This document shows positions 11,067-22,960 of a stretch of DNA of 64,000 nt, one piece after another. The position numbers were made by a program, and so were the translations under genes. The DNA comes from Zeugodacus cucurbitae (lineage: Eukaryota; Arthropoda; Insecta; Diptera; Tephritidae): the NCBI RefSeq assembly GCF_028554725.1, contig NC_071672.1:32570944-32634943 (forward strand). The letters are read 5' to 3'. Under the pieces are notes generated by a model. That model had not been told where the DNA came from. It searched no databases and saw only the letters and a program-made list of their open reading frames with translations. The first letter of the stretch is position 1; every line of letters starts with the position of its first letter.

Positions 11067-12149
11067 TTTTATATTAAAAAGGAATATAAGAATTTTTGTT
11101 GTCTATATAGCGCACTGGAATCCAGTGAAGCCTACACTAACAATTTTTTTTATGTAATTTAATTTGACCCGTATCGTGGGCTCATAATTCATTTAGTTCT
11201 TCGTTTCTCTATCAGATAATACCGATCAACACGATTTTCGTGTCTGACATCTACATGTTAAATTTTAGTTTCTCCTATGACAAAAATAAGGACAATTTTT
11301 TCCGGTTAAAGTTTGCTTTCGTAGAAATTAGAGCAATTTTTCGATTTTTAAGCAGAAATGACTGATTTTTATATTTTTCTACAATTTCACTATAGATTAT
11401 TTTGATTACTGACTTTTAGGTTAAAATAGGCTTCGCAAAGTTTCAATTTGCTGAGAAAGCAAATTTTTTACTTCTAACTTTAATAAATTCACCGCAAATA
11501 AAACAGAATGAATCAACATCATTTTTACACTGACTTGATGCAATTTTTTAACTGAGTAATACACTAATAGTGTTGTTACAGCTATAATAAACAGGTTAAC
11601 ATTCACTTCTGTGCCTCTTACTGTTTACTTTCGGGTTAATCAAAGTGCTGCCATCTTTGATTTATGAAATAAATTAAAATATACTTATCGATGTAGATCA
11701 GCCCAAAGCAAACTTAAAGAACTAAAGATTAATATATAAGTGTTTTTCAATGTCTAGAATCAGAATTCAAGCATGAGAAAAGAAACCCCAAAAAAATATT
11801 GTTTTTGTTGACCGGTGTAATTCCTTAGTAGCATTTTTGTCAATGACAATGTCAATATTATTGTTTTCTGTATTAACAATTTCGTCGAATAAGAAAAAGT
11901 CGTCCGAATACTGACCTTGCTGACTTTCATTTACAAATTTTATTAAAGCCACGTTGATATGGGAATAGCGACCAGGGCAACAAAGTCAGAAATTTCACTC
12001 ACACTTTTTTTAAAAGAAGTTTTTAATGGTTTCCATAAATCCTATGAAGTCTTAATAAATTATATAGCGTCCAAAACGTTAAATGTTTTTGAAAGTTTTT
12101 CAATGAAATGTCTTCTAGTCTTGTCAAAATATCTGTGATAATATTACAA

Positions 12150-12940
12150 CTGTATGTATGTATGTATGTAATTCGCGTTGAACCGTTTAGCCGGTTATAG
12201 CCGAATCGATGAGAGCGCGCCACTACTCTCTTTCCTTCGCTGTTCGGCGCCAGTTGGAGACTCCAAGTATAACCAGGTCGCTCTCCAACGGAGTGGAGGC
12301 CTTCCCCTTCCTCGGCTTCCTCCGGCGGGTACTGCATCGAACACTTTTAGGGCTGGAGTGTTTTCGTCCATTCGGACAACATGACCTAGCCAGCGTAGCC
12401 GCTATCTTTTTATTCGCTGAACTATGTCAATGTCGTCGTATAACTCGTACAGCTCATCGTTCCATCGTCTGCGGTATTCGCCGTTGCCAATGTTCTGAGG
12501 ACCATAAATCCTGCGCAAAATTTTCCTCTCGAAAACTCCTAGTGTCGTCTCATCTGATGTTGACATCGTCCAAGCTTCTGCACCGTAAAGCAGGACGGGA
12601 ATGATAAGTGACTTGTAGAGCTTGATTTTGGTTCGTCGAGAGAGGACTTTACTGTTCAATTGCCTACTCAGTCCAAAGTAGCACCTGTTGGCAAGAGTGA
12701 TTCTGCGCTGGATTTCGAGGCTGACATTGTTCGTGTTGTTGATGCTGGTTCCCACGGTATACGAAATTATCTACGACTTTTCATTCGCTTTGCCTCCTTA
12801 TCCATGCGGGAAAAAGCAGAACAAACGGCGCGGTTGTTCCTTCCGATGATATCAATATCATCGGCGTACGCCAGGAGCTGTACACTCTTATAGAAGATTG
12901 TACCTTCTCTATTTAGCTCTGCAGCTCGTATAATTTTTTT
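12150..12940 (-). mobile_element. RTE fragment (copy D) with internal deletion
   Basis: It starts with the family 3' tail (tgtatgtatgtatgtatg) and continues through the C-terminal RT region, about 790 bp in all. Relative to copy B it lacks the sequence between acgaaattatctacgac (near 12776) and cattcgctttgcctcc, and a stretch near 12289. The last matching sequence is at about 12935, after the YADD region. It is 5'-truncated and non-coding. Confidence 0.85.
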
Positions 12941-13149
12941 TTTACAACTGTAGTGACATATAAAATTCTATATAATGCCCAAATCGAACGCACAAATGAG
13001 TGATCTATTTATTAGCAGGTGGATATTTATATTATTTAGTTTAAAATATCGAGAGTAGGTTGAAACTTTTCTCTTCAAGACTTTAGTAGCCACTTACACA
13101 TAATTCCACGAGACATTGAAACTTTTAGAATTAATTACTCTGCTTTATT

Positions 13150-13347
13150 CGTTGTCCGCAAATTAGAGCTCTCGGCCGCTTATCGGAGGTTGAAAATAAA
13201 AAGTATCCGCGTCCGGTCATGAGAGTGTTCGGTTGTTAGGGTGGAATTTCTTCTACAAACGCAACGTGAAACTTGATTCCTAAATTTTTGTTCGGTTAAT
13301 AGAGGGGTCCGCTTATCGGAGATGTCCGCTTTTAGAGGTTTCACTGT
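13150..13347. mobile_element. Remnant of a pogo/Tigger-like element end
   Basis: The stretch contains repeated units of the type gtccgctta(t)cgga and ends ttttagaggtttcactgta, the kind of CAGTG-starting terminus seen in pogo/Tigger-type MITEs. A matching left end was not found, so this is probably a partial copy. Confidence 0.4.
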
Positions 13348-14433
13348 AAATATTTTTCCATAATTCCTAGATGGTACATTCGGCCTCTAATAACTACATA
13401 CATTAACTTGCCATTAACAAACACAATGACTATAGGTCGAATACTGTGGCTGATAACACAAGTATGGTATATGAACCGAAATGTGAATACCATTTTGAAT
13501 ACACCCATTTGCACATACTTATATAGAGCCGCAGCATCAATCAAAATGAAAATATCTCATAAATTCGCTTATGATATTTGCTTGTTTGTATCCATACCAA
13601 GGGTCTGCACGACGTGCCCGTTGAATTATTTTTTATAAATATATTTTTTCATATTAATTTTTATATAGTATTTAAATATATATGTAGATTTAATCATGTG
13701 TCTGCCAAAGGCAATTCAAGTATTTATGTTGGCCCCCAAAGCCAACGTATCAGCGCGTTTTCTTGTTAGTTATAACTATATTATTATTTGCTATTTTTAC
13801 GATTTCATTTGATTTGTGTTTGTTTTTAAAAATTGTTTCACCTTTTCTATTCAACAACTGTGCATAGCTGGCTACAACGCAGCGAGTTATGATTTTTTAT
13901 TGTATTGACAAATTTATATAAATGTGAGGAAATTATAAGTATTTTGAGATTTTTATAAACTTCTATATATGTATCTATAGACATGTGCAGCTACATATGT
14001 TGTTGTTTTGTTTTTAACATACGCTTAAATTGTTGCTGAGCAGCCGTAGGCGCAGGCGCATTTTTCTCAAATATTATTAAGAAATTTTGTCGCCAGAGCC
14101 GTCGTTATTGGCCCTACGCGACAGTTTTCATTACGTTGCCGGGCACATCAGATGTTTTCAAAATTAGCATGGATTTGTCTTTCTGTGATAATGGACCGCA
14201 TATGACATTCAAAAATATTTATTAATAAGCCGTATATCATTCATATAGTATCGATGTCGTAGTGAACAGTGGCAATGCAGCGTGTTAGTGTGAAGTGAAA
14301 GTATTTCATAGTAAATACACAACAACATATATAAATTGAAAAACAGGACAACGCATATTGGAGACTATATTGTGATAAAAATATTCAAAATTTTTAAATT
14401 TTAACAAACAAATACAGCTAGCATTCTGATAAA

Positions 14434-14463
14434 ATGGCCACTATAAAAATAACACCAGCAACG
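14434..14463 (+). CDS. bt: Possible alternative first coding exon of bt
   Basis: The ATG at 14434 has a strong fly initiation context (gataaaATGG) and opens ten codons, MATIKITPAT, then meets GT (gttcgt) at 14464. That ends in phase 0, the phase needed to splice to the exon at 19423. The 170 nt upstream (from about 14265, gcaatgcagcgtgttagtg) have no ATG after 14300 other than this one and look like a 5' leader. An internal promoter would produce short isoforms lacking the upstream Ig/PEVK part. This is an inference: donor strength is modest and no transcript is available. Confidence 0.3.
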
Positions 14464-14867
14464 GTTCGTATCAAATGTCACAATAATTTTTATTATCTCT
14501 ATCTAAGATTTTTAAAATTTTCACCTACGAATGCAGTGCGTGACATACTTGGCTGTTATATATGCGAGTTTATCACAGTTGCCATTTGTGCACTTGATCT
14601 GTAACTGCACGCCAATTATGTTTTCAGCATAGTTTTTCTTTTAAAAAACGCTTTTATAAGCGTGCACAATTAGTAAAGAATTTTGTTTTTCGTTAAATAT
14701 TTGACATGCCATTTGTAATAAATGAACAGCAGGCGTTCAGCAGCATTTAAATGTAAACAGTATTGATTATGCCTGGATTATCAGATTTACATATATTTAT
14801 ATTGCTAAAAATGTATATTAACAAGAAATTGGGCATGTTAGAAAGAATTTTTAATTTTATATTGTAC

Positions 14868-15290
14868 TAGCGCACCCGACAGACGTTGTCCTTTATGATA
14901 TTTCAAGATATTATGATATTAAATAAAGTAATTCATATTTTATTTTTATTGGGACAAACAGGAATTAATATATAATTGGAATGAAGATTTGGTACACCGA
15001 CAGTAGCGACAATTATAAAACATTTCCCAAACAAAAACGATTTTATATATGTATGTACATATGTACCTTTAGGCGGTTTCTATACAGTAACAATGGCGGT
15101 AACTACAAAAAAATAATAAATATAACATTAATTAAATGTGTTATTTAAATTGTACTGAATGGTGACTACAAACCATTTTAGATTACAGCTGAAGATATAC
15201 AGAAAATTTAATTCAAATCGGTCCAGTCGTTTAGGTGGAGTTCAGCCGATGCCAATGCCGATTCTTTCAAGAACTAGTATTATAAAATAA
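14868..15290. mobile_element. Unclassified repeat beginning ctagcgcacccgac
   Basis: It opens with ctagcgcacccgacagacg and ends around tcggtccagtcgtttaggtg and a tattata stretch. An internal block (14975-15045) recurs at 27693-27763. The opening resembles the repeat at 44105 (ctagcagacccggccact). The layout is that of a dispersed element without its own genes; the class is not clear. Confidence 0.5.
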
Positions 15291-15454
15291 CAAAAGAAAA
15301 ACAAATAGCAACACAAAATACGTAAACAATTGAAATATTTTAATTAAGTTATTTTTAGGAAAGTAGGTTGTTTGTATATGTATATCTCATAAACCACTTA
15401 AGGGGTTAGGTGAGTTTCAACGACTGAAAACAAGCGTATTTTTACAAGTTTTTT

Positions 15455-15625
15455 AATGATCCCTTTCGAAATTCCCTACTTAAACAAGGAAAAGGACAGA
15501 AAATTTAATTTTAATGAGGAATGTTTACTATCATACGAAGGAACATTATTTGGCATTTATTTTTTAGTTTTTGATCTGTCAAAAAAGTTCTATTGAAAAA
15601 AGTACCTCTTCTTTAATCACCCGTT
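15455..15625. mobile_element. Short deletion derivative of a mariner-like element
   Basis: The block from gaaattccctacttaaac to ctttaatcacccg contains, in order, the left-end sequence seen at 35790-35895 and the right-end sequence seen at 31150-31193 (ctattgaaaaaagtacctct). The whole transposase is missing. This is the structure of a MITE derived from the mariner family found at 27105-27688. Confidence 0.6.
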
Positions 15626-16082
15626 ACAATTATATATTGCATTTAAACAATTTTTAATTAAAAATTCCGAAAACTCGAAAACCTTTGGTAACAGAACTCT
15701 CTCAGCGTCTCAAAAAAATATTCGCTTACGGTAGACAGCATAATTTATTATTGGTTCAACAAAAATCAATAAACCAAACATATTTCGTTAATACATGGTT
15801 AAATATAGTTAATGAACGCAGGAAAAGAGAAAATATTGAACATATGACATTATCCACAAAATCTCCATAAGCTGTCGAACAAGACTACACTTGTAAAACA
15901 TTTTACATGTGGAAGCAATAACAAGGCTATCCTGTTGATAACTCCTAAAAGTTTGGCTAAGGAAAGCGCAATTTTCTAAAAAACTGCAATTTCTCTCAAT
16001 CTCGTCCGATTAATTACGTCGTAAACTATCATGAAGTGTATATAACTTATGTATGTATGTATGTGATTGGCGTTGCAACCGT

Positions 16083-17570
16083 TTAGCCGGTTATAGCCGA
16101 ATCGACGATAGTGCGCCACCTCTCTCTCTCCTTCGCAGTTCGGCGCCAGTTGGAGATCCCAAGTGTAACCAGGTCGCTCTCCACCTGGTTCCTCCAACGG
16201 AGTGGAGGTCTTCCCCTTCCTCGGCTTCCTCCGGCGGGTACTGCATCGAACACTTTCAGGGCTGGAGTGTTTTCGTCCATTCGGACAACATGACCTAGCC
16301 AGCGTAGCCGCTGTCTTTTTATTCGCTGAACTATGTCAATGTCGTCGTATAACTCGTACAGCTCATCGTTCCATCGTCTGCGGTATTCGCCGTTGCCAAT
16401 GTTCTGAGGACCATAAATCTTACGCAAAATTTTCCTCTCGAAAACTCCTACAGTCGTCTCATCTGATGTTGACATCGTCCAAGCTTCTGCACCGTAAAGC
16501 AGGACGGGAATGATAAGCGACTTGTAGAGCTTGATTTTGGTTCGTCGAGAGAGGACTTTACTGTTCAATTGCCTACTCAGTCCAAAGTAGCACCTGTTGG
16601 CAAGAGTTATTCTGCGCTGGATTTCGAGGCTGACATTGTTCGTGTTGTTGATGCTGGTTCTCAGGTATACGAAATTATCTACGACCTCGAAGTTATGACT
16701 GTCAACAGTGACGTGGGAGCCAAGACGCGAATGCGCCGACTGTTTGTTTGATGACAGGAGATATTTCGTCTTGTCCTCATTCACCTCCAGACCCACTCGC
16801 TTCGCCTCCTTATCCATGCGGGAAAAAGCAGAACAAACGGCGCGGTTGTTGCTTCCGATGATATCAATATCATCGGCGTACGCCAGGAGCTGTACACTCT
16901 TGTAGAAGATTGTACCTTCTCGGTTTAGCTCTGCAGCTCTTATAATTTTTTCCAGCATCAGGTTAAAGAAGTCGCACGATAGTGAGTCACCTTGTCTGAA
17001 ACCTCGTTTGGTATCGAACGGCTCGGAGAGGTCCTTCCCAATCATGACGGAGCTTTTGGTGTTGCTCAACGTCAATTTACACAGCCGTATTAGTTTTGCG
17101 GGGATACCAAATTCAGACATCGCGGCGTAAAGGCAACTCCTTTTCGTGCTGTCGAAAGCAGCTTTAAAATCGACAAAACGGTGGTGCGTGTCGATCCTAT
17201 TTTCACGGGTCTTCTCCAAGATTTGGCGCATGGTGAATATCTGGTCAGTTGTCGATTTTCCAGGTCTAAAGCCACACTGATAAGGTCCAATCAGTTTGTT
17301 GACGGTGGGCTTTAGTCTTTCACACAATACGCTCGATAGAACTTTGTATGCGATATTTAGGAGGCTGATCCCACGGTAATTGGCGCAGATTGTGGGATCT
17401 CCCTTTTTATGGATTGGGCAGAGCACACTGAGATTCCAATCGTCAGGCATGCTTTCTTCCGACCATATTCTGCAAAGAAGCTGATGCATGCACCTTATCA
17501 GTTCTTCGCCGCCGTATTTGAATAGTTCTGCCGGTAATCTATCGGCCCCCGCTGCTTTGTTGTTCTTCAA
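16083..17570 (-). pseudogene. RTE copy B reverse transcriptase domain
   Basis: A 495-codon stretch carrying the RT blocks FVDFKAAFDS (A), RGFRQGDSLSC (B) and LLAYADDID (C), plus the RTE-type C-terminus. It is nearly identical to copy A through most of its length. Its apparent start methionine is internal to the true polyprotein; the conserved lead-in HEEIRIAITRL is in the same frame just upstream. It is separated from the endonuclease by the frame change at 17637-17641. Confidence 0.9.
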
Positions 17571-17581
17571 GCGGGTAATTG

Positions 17582-19042
17582 CTATTCGAATTTCTTCATG
17601 GTCGGGTAATGGAACATCTGTTCCATCGTCTCGATTGGGGGATCGGGTTCGCCATCTCCTGGTGTTGTACTCTCACTGCCATTCAGCAGGTCGGAGAAGT
17701 GTTCCCTCCATAATCCCAGTATGCCCTGAACATCGGTTACCAGATTACCACCTTGGTCTCTACATGAGGATGCTCCGGTCTTGAAACCTTCGTTAAGTCG
17801 CTTCATTTTTTCATAAAATTTTCGTGCATTCCCTCTGTCTGCCAGCTTCTCAAGCTCTTCGTACTCACGCATTTCGGCCTCTTTCTTTTTTTGTCTGCAA
17901 ATGCGTCTCGCTTCCCTCTTCAGCTCTCGGTATCTATCCCATCCCGCACGTGTTGTGGTCGTTTGCAATGTTGCGAGGTAGGCAGTCTGTTTTCTCTCCG
18001 CTGCGAGACGGCACTCCTCATCGTACCAGCTTGTTTTTTGTCGTTGCCGAAAACCAATTGTTTCGGCTGCAGCGGTACGCAGTGAGTTTGAGATGCCGTT
18101 CCACAGTTCCCTTATACCGAGATGCTGATGAGTGCTCTCAGAGAGCAGGTGTTGTTGACGGGCATTCTTTGCTGCATAGAGGCGGGTGCGTATCTTCGCT
18201 GCGACCAGATAATGGTCCGAGTCTATATTTGGTCCACGGAGCGTACGCACGTCTAAAACACAGGAGACATGTCTTCCGTCTATAACAACGTGATCGATTT
18301 GGTTACGCGTGTTTCGATCAGGAGACAGCTAAGTAGCTTGATGTATTTTCTTATGCTGGAATCTGGTACTACAGACGACCATATTTCGGGCCCCAGCGAA
18401 GTCGATCTGCCTCAGGCCGTTTGGTGATGTTTCGTCATGGAGGCTGAATTTTCCAACTGTTGTGCCAAAGACACCTTCTTTACCCACTCTGGCGTTAAAA
18501 TCGCCTAGCACGACTTTTACATCGTGGCGGGGGCAGCGCTCATAGGTACGTTCTAGGCGCTCATAGAAAGCATCTTTGGTCACATCGTCCTTCTCTTCCG
18601 TTGGGGCGTGGGCGCAAATCAGCGATATGTTGAAGAACCTCGCTTTGATGAGGATTGTGGCAAGACGTTCATCCACCGGGGTGAATGCCAGGACTCTGCG
18701 ACGGAGTCTCTCTCCCACCACAAATCCAACACCAAATTTGCGCTCCTTTATATGGCCGCTGTAGTATATGTCACAAGGACCCACCTTCTTCCGTCCTTGT
18801 CCCGTCCATCGCACTTCTTGGAGGGCGGTGATGTCAGCCTTGAGTCGTATGAGGACATCAACCAGCTGGGCAGAGGCATCTTCCCAATTAAGGGTCCGGA
18901 CATTCCAGGTGCATGCCCTTATATCATTATCCTTAAAACGTTTGCAGGGGTCGTCATCAAAAGGGGGGTGTCTCATCCGAGGCTTTCGTAGATTTTTCAT
19001 TGGTACTTCGTTTTTATGTCGTGGGTCCCAAGCCCTACGCAT
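17582..19042 (-). pseudogene. RTE copy B endonuclease and connector, broken by a stop
   Basis: From MRRAWDPRHKNEVPM at 19042 it reads an APE-type endonuclease: CTWNVRTLNWEDAS, ALQEVRWTGQ, CAHAPTEEKDD and VVLGDFNARVG, covering the Asn, Glu and Asp/Asn blocks of the fold. A TAG at 18329-18331 (Trp in copy A) interrupts it; the same frame resumes and reaches DHYLVAAKI and the K/R-rich connector, ending at 17582. The 23-or-so residues around QTQGRFDVEK in copy A are deleted here. The endonuclease nicks target DNA in the RTE cycle. Confidence 0.88.
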
Positions 19043-19422
19043 AACCGCATAAGCGGGCTTCGCCTTCTCACTTTAGCTCGCCTTCAAACGGATGTCTGTT
19101 GGCTACCCAGAGGATACTTGGTCTAAAACCGGAAGTCGTGAGCTGCTTGAACCATGTGGAGAAGAATCGTTTCTGGCCACTCCCAAGTGAATGACAATCA
19201 AAAACTTTCCTCACTTGCGTGATTTTCTACACATGATCCCATCCTCCGTATATAACTTATACCTTACTTTATATTTTGTGGCAAAATGTTATAATTATAC
19301 AGAAATATCTAAAAAAAATATTGAAATATGATAAATCTATATTTAGTTAGTGGCATGTGTTTTGGTGTACAAAACTATATATGCTCTTCTTAACTATGCC
19401 TAACGACAATTATATTTTACAG

Positions 19423-19593
19423 GATGATAAACCAAAGGTGCCAAAAATACAGTCGCCTCCATCGGGAGATCCGCCCAAGATAGAAGTTGTGCGTGAAAAA
19501 CGGCCTTCACTTGCGCCAGAGCCAGCGAGCCGCCGTGGATCGTTAGTGCCACCTGAAATGGGACGTCGTCCATCGCTCATAATAAATGATGAG
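19423..19593 (+). CDS. bt: Projectin linker exon 3 with R-R-x-S sites
   Basis: A 171-nt exon (57 codons, phase 0 to phase 0) with acceptor tatattttacag and donor gtacgt. The peptide starts DDKPKVPKIQSPPSGDPPK and ends GRRPSLIINDE. It is proline- and charge-rich with no globular fold. Three basophilic kinase-type sites are visible: KRPSL, RRGSL and RRPSL. It has the same length as linker exon 1 but a different sequence. It precedes the micro-exons. In projectin/twitchin this region lies just before the second tandem Ig stretch. The exon call is strong; its use in particular isoforms is not visible. Confidence 0.88.
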
Positions 19594-20187
19594 GTACGTA
19601 TTATTGTATTCGGTTTCAGTCTAGAAATCTATACATGCGCTTCGCCATTGATTCGTGAGCATCTTTATCTATTTTTAATACACCCCGTAAGTGGTATCTA
19701 AGGGCACAATAGAGAATTAATTTTTTTAAACGAGATTTAAATTAAACAACTGTAGCATAAAAACTCAAACACAGTAACGGATATATTGATATGAATTCTG
19801 AACGTTGACATATTTTATGTTGCTGTTTAACTGTCGCATACATAGGTCGCTTACATCTGTGTACGCTGCATTGAATGTATTTATACGTATTTAATTTAGT
19901 TTAAGTACATGTGTTTTACGCTATTAATGATTTGCATATACCATACATTACGAATACATTGATTAAAAACATATTTTGGTTTTACTTATTTACTCAAATC
20001 AAACAAAAACCACAACTCACCTCTACCTCCTCCAAAACGTTTGCACCATCACAACTCGTTGCCACCACACATTCGACACACTTAAAATACAAAACTTTAT
20101 TTGAACCTACCACCAACACAAACGCATGTAATGTGAAATAATTCGCATATGAAAACCACAAAACTACACTTTCCATCGATTCTTTAG

Positions 20188-20223
20188 AAGAAACTGCGAC
20201 CCGGTGAAGTTGCGGACAATAGG
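20188..20223 (+). CDS. bt: Micro-exon a (RPGEV type)
   Basis: Between acceptor AG at 20186-20187 (after tcgattcttt) and donor gtaagt at 20224 lie 36 nt reading KKLRPGEVADNR in phase 0. An alternative AG at 20189-20190 would give 33 nt. Two more exons with the same core RPGEV occur at 24389 and 27984, each with its own splice sites. All keep frame between linker exon 3 and the exon at 30122, so they can be included singly, together or not at all. Confidence 0.65.
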
Positions 20224-20418
20224 GTAAGTAACAGACATCCGCACACATTGCTACTAAACAATACTTTACTAAATAGAAATTGATATTATAATTATGTATG
20301 GTTGTAGCGATATAAACTTGTTTATGTCTAATTGTATTACGTTTTCCTTTACATTATATTTAAATTAGTAAATTAGTGAAATCAATTATTATTCAACCCT
20401 TATTTAATACAAACCATA

Positions 20419-20600
20419 ATAGTCTTTTCGCACAGCTAAATTAACTGAATACATTAAGTAAGTTTATAATTGAGTAACCAGTTTTTGCACTCGATTAACA
20501 AACAGCTGCTATAACAGCTGTAGGAAAGTATTTTTATGTTTATGGTAAATCGTTCTAAATCAGTGCTTTAATCAATTAACTGCTGTGCGAAAAGGCTATA
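20419..20600. mobile_element. Short MITE with TIR ...CTTTTCGCACAGC
   Basis: The left end (atagtcttttcgcacagc) and right end (gctgtgcgaaaaggctata) are inverted copies, giving a 180-bp element without coding capacity. The same family occurs at 32519 and 42067-42563. The class is unknown. Confidence 0.7.
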
Positions 20601-20601
20601 A

Positions 20602-21464
20602 TCGAACACAATTCTCATAAAGTGTATTTAATCAGAATTTCGGATGACAACGACATAAGCCTGTTCAAGTAATAATGATAAACTTTTAGGTGTTGCGTTA
20701 TCGCTACAACTGCATATATATAGAACTGAGTTATGCTCGTATATCAAGTCTATTGTATAAGCATTTGCATATCTACAGCATCCTTCAGCATTATCAAACA
20801 CTTGAAGAAATACTAATCAACCCTGCTGTTCTTTGAGAAGGGAAAATCATTACAGCCTTTTCAGTAATTACAATTTTAGTTTGGCTGATTCGTGCCTGAG
20901 TTGTCAGACAGAAATGTCAGCTATATTGACTTGTACCTACTCAGGCGCTGTTACTTTAAGTTAGCAGAGATTTTAGTTTAAGTTTTACTAATCGTCTAAT
21001 AAAAGTGTTTGTTTTTATGTGAAAAACTGTGAAGTGAAAATAAAAGTGATAATATATTTTTGCTTCAACTAAAGCAAACTTTTCCTTCCACTAAGAAATC
21101 AAAAAAAGTCCCTCTTCCATTTACAAAATAATGTCAATATCATTTTAATTTTGAATGATATCACATTGATATTTTATTTATATTTTTAAACGATCGATCA
21201 AAATCGAAATTACTTTCGACAGTTTTTTAAACTATAAACTATTCTAAGTACTAATGATGTACTCATGTTGTTCCAATCAATAAATCAACAATTTTTTATA
21301 CAGTAATTATTAATCGTTAAAGGTTTAAGGTTGACATAGATTTGTGGTGTCTGAGTGGTGTGAATAAATAAGTCAGTAGACAAACTAACAGATTTTCGCT
21401 AATTTTAAGAAATGCAAACTGTTTTGTTTTTCATGGCATACTGGATATTTTAATTGAGGAAGTA
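20602..21464. other. Intron stretch, nothing recognised
   Basis: AT-rich DNA. The part at 20880-21060 (tgcctgagttgtcagacag ... ctgtgaagtgaaaataaaag) looks a little like a fly 5' leader, but no ATG-donor unit follows, so I do not call an exon. Confidence 0.4.
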
Positions 21465-22306
21465 GCCATAGTTGCCCATTTCGCCCATATTCCACCTGTG
21501 TCATCAGGGTGTCAAGAACGTGTTATATACCGAGTTTCATTGAAATCGGTAGAGTAGTTCTTGAGATATGGTTTTTGACCCATAAGTGGGCGACGCCACG
21601 CCCATTTTATATTTTGTAAAAAAATCTCAGTGCAGCTTCCTTGTGCTATTTCTTATGTAAAATTTTGTGTTTCTGACGTTTCTCGTTAGTGAGTTAAGGC
21701 ACTTTTAGTAATTTTCAACCTAACCTTTGTATGGGAGGTGGGCGTGGTTATTATCCGATTTCTTTCATTTTTGGACTGTATAAGGAAACTGCTAAAAGAA
21801 ACGACTGCAGAAAGTTTGGTTTATATAGCTTTCTTGGTTTGCAAGATATATACAAAAAACCAATTTGGGGGCATGGTCACGCCCACTTTTCCAAAAAAAT
21901 TACATTAAAAAGTGCCCCTCTCTAATGCGATCCTATGTTCCAAATTTTATTTTCTTAACTTTATTTATGGCTTAGTTATAGCTCTTTATGTGTTTTTGGT
22001 TATCACCATTTTGTGGGCGTGGCAGTGGTCCGATTCCGCCCATTTTCGAACTTAACCTTCTTATGGTGCCAAGGAATACGTGTTCAAAGTTTCATTAAGA
22101 CATCTCAATTTTTACTCAAGTTACAGCTTGCACGGACGGACAGACGGACGGACAGACAGACATCCGGATTTGAACTTTACTCGTCACCCTGATCACTTTG
22201 GTATATATAACCCTATATCTAACTCGTTTAGTTTTAGGACTTACAAACAACCGTTATGTGGACAAAACTGTAATACTCTCTTTAGCAACTTTTGTTGCGA
22301 GAGTAT
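21465..22306. mobile_element. Truncated copy of the CTCGCAAC/GCGAGAG repeat, reverse orientation
   Basis: It ends at tgttgcgagagtataaaa (about 22290-22306) and carries the same blocks as 9757-11066 read on the other strand: a (GGAC)n run at 22133-22160, the caaggaatacgtgttcaaag block, and conserved cacgccca motifs. The far end is missing near 21465. Confidence 0.65.
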
Positions 22307-22479
22307 AAAAAAAAAACAAAACTCATTCTTTGCGAAATAAGTATGTATATGGGATAAGTTCAGTTCAGTTCTGTGTCAGTTTAATAGTCTATATGTGTTT
22401 TTGCAAATTTTTAAAATGCTTTTAGTAATCAATGTGACTTCCATGATAAAATATTGCAATAAAGACACATTTAAATTTC

Positions 22480-22960
22480 CATATTCCTTTTGGATTACGC
22501 CTTTCAGTTCCAATAATGTTTGGTTCTGAGTGCCTTAGGTATATTCTTTCTTCGTTAGAATGCGCCATAGATTTTCACTGGGATTTAGGTCCGGACTTAC
22601 TACCGGCCATTCCAAAACATAATTTTTTTAAGTTTCCAAAAATTCCTGAGTAGACGCAGCTCTATAAATTGGTGCGTTATCGTGTTGTAAAGCCCACGTT
22701 TCCCTCCAAAATTTGTTGCCAAACTCCACTAACACGTTATCCAGTAGCGCTATGTATTTTTCAGAGTTTAATTTGTAGAGCACAAAACAAACTTCAGTCT
22801 ATCCTCCACGAAAGTTGCTAGCGACTCATATCACGATAGTAATACTGAAAACTGTGGCTCCATATAAGTTAAACTTTTTATCGTTACTAAATATGACGGT
22901 GTCACGAAATATGTACTTTTCAGTAAATTGTACTAGCGCCAACTTGTGCCTTTACGAAAG
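22480..22960 (-). mobile_element. Decayed Tc1-like transposon remnant
   Basis: On the - strand around 22545-22615 one reads LEWPVVSPDLNPSENLWRIL, the diagnostic C-terminal catalytic block of Tc1 transposases with its Glu. Flanking sequence is broken by stops. No ends were located. Confidence 0.72.

Larger units (their letters stand above)
16051..19247 (-). mobile_element. RTE-clade non-LTR retrotransposon copy B, near full length, 13-bp target duplication
   Basis: It is flanked by gtatataacttat at 16038-16050 and 19248-19260. It spans 3.2 kb, from a 5' leader through endonuclease and reverse transcriptase to a (CATA)n 3' tail. Relative to copy A it keeps the endonuclease N-terminus but has lost about 70 bp near 18150 (in frame). 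It also has a stop replacing Trp at 18329-18331 and the G5 frame break at 17637-17641. It is probably inactive. Confidence 0.94.
1238..19422 (+). other. bt: Giant bt intron (18.2 kb) filled with mobile DNA
   Basis: The stretch lies between phase-0 donor gtaagc (1238) and phase-0 acceptor at 19421-19422. It carries a Tc1 element, at least five RTE copies or fragments, Tc1, mariner and pogo remnants and an unclassified 1.3-kb repeat, each listed separately. Stretches where I recognise nothing are 1238-1786, 3440-3960, 5230-5720, 8465-8970, 11070-12145, 12945-13145, 13350-14260, 14470-14865 and 15630-16035; all are AT-rich. Confidence 0.75.

Noticed and set aside
12178..12604. Plus-strand ORFs over the RTE copies (also 5790-6578, 7161-8301, 16053-19052)
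   Set aside because: They are antisense shadows of the reverse-transcriptase and endonuclease frames, repeated identically in every copy.
19911..20141. 76-codon + ORF upstream of the first micro-exon
   Set aside because: No projectin-like content, and it crosses AT-rich intron; Thr/Ser-rich text arises from CAC/ACA-rich DNA. No matching splice pair.
20880..21060. Leader-like stretch (tgcctgagttgtcag...) as a second internal promoter
   Set aside because: No ATG followed by an in-phase donor was found, and base composition alone is not enough.
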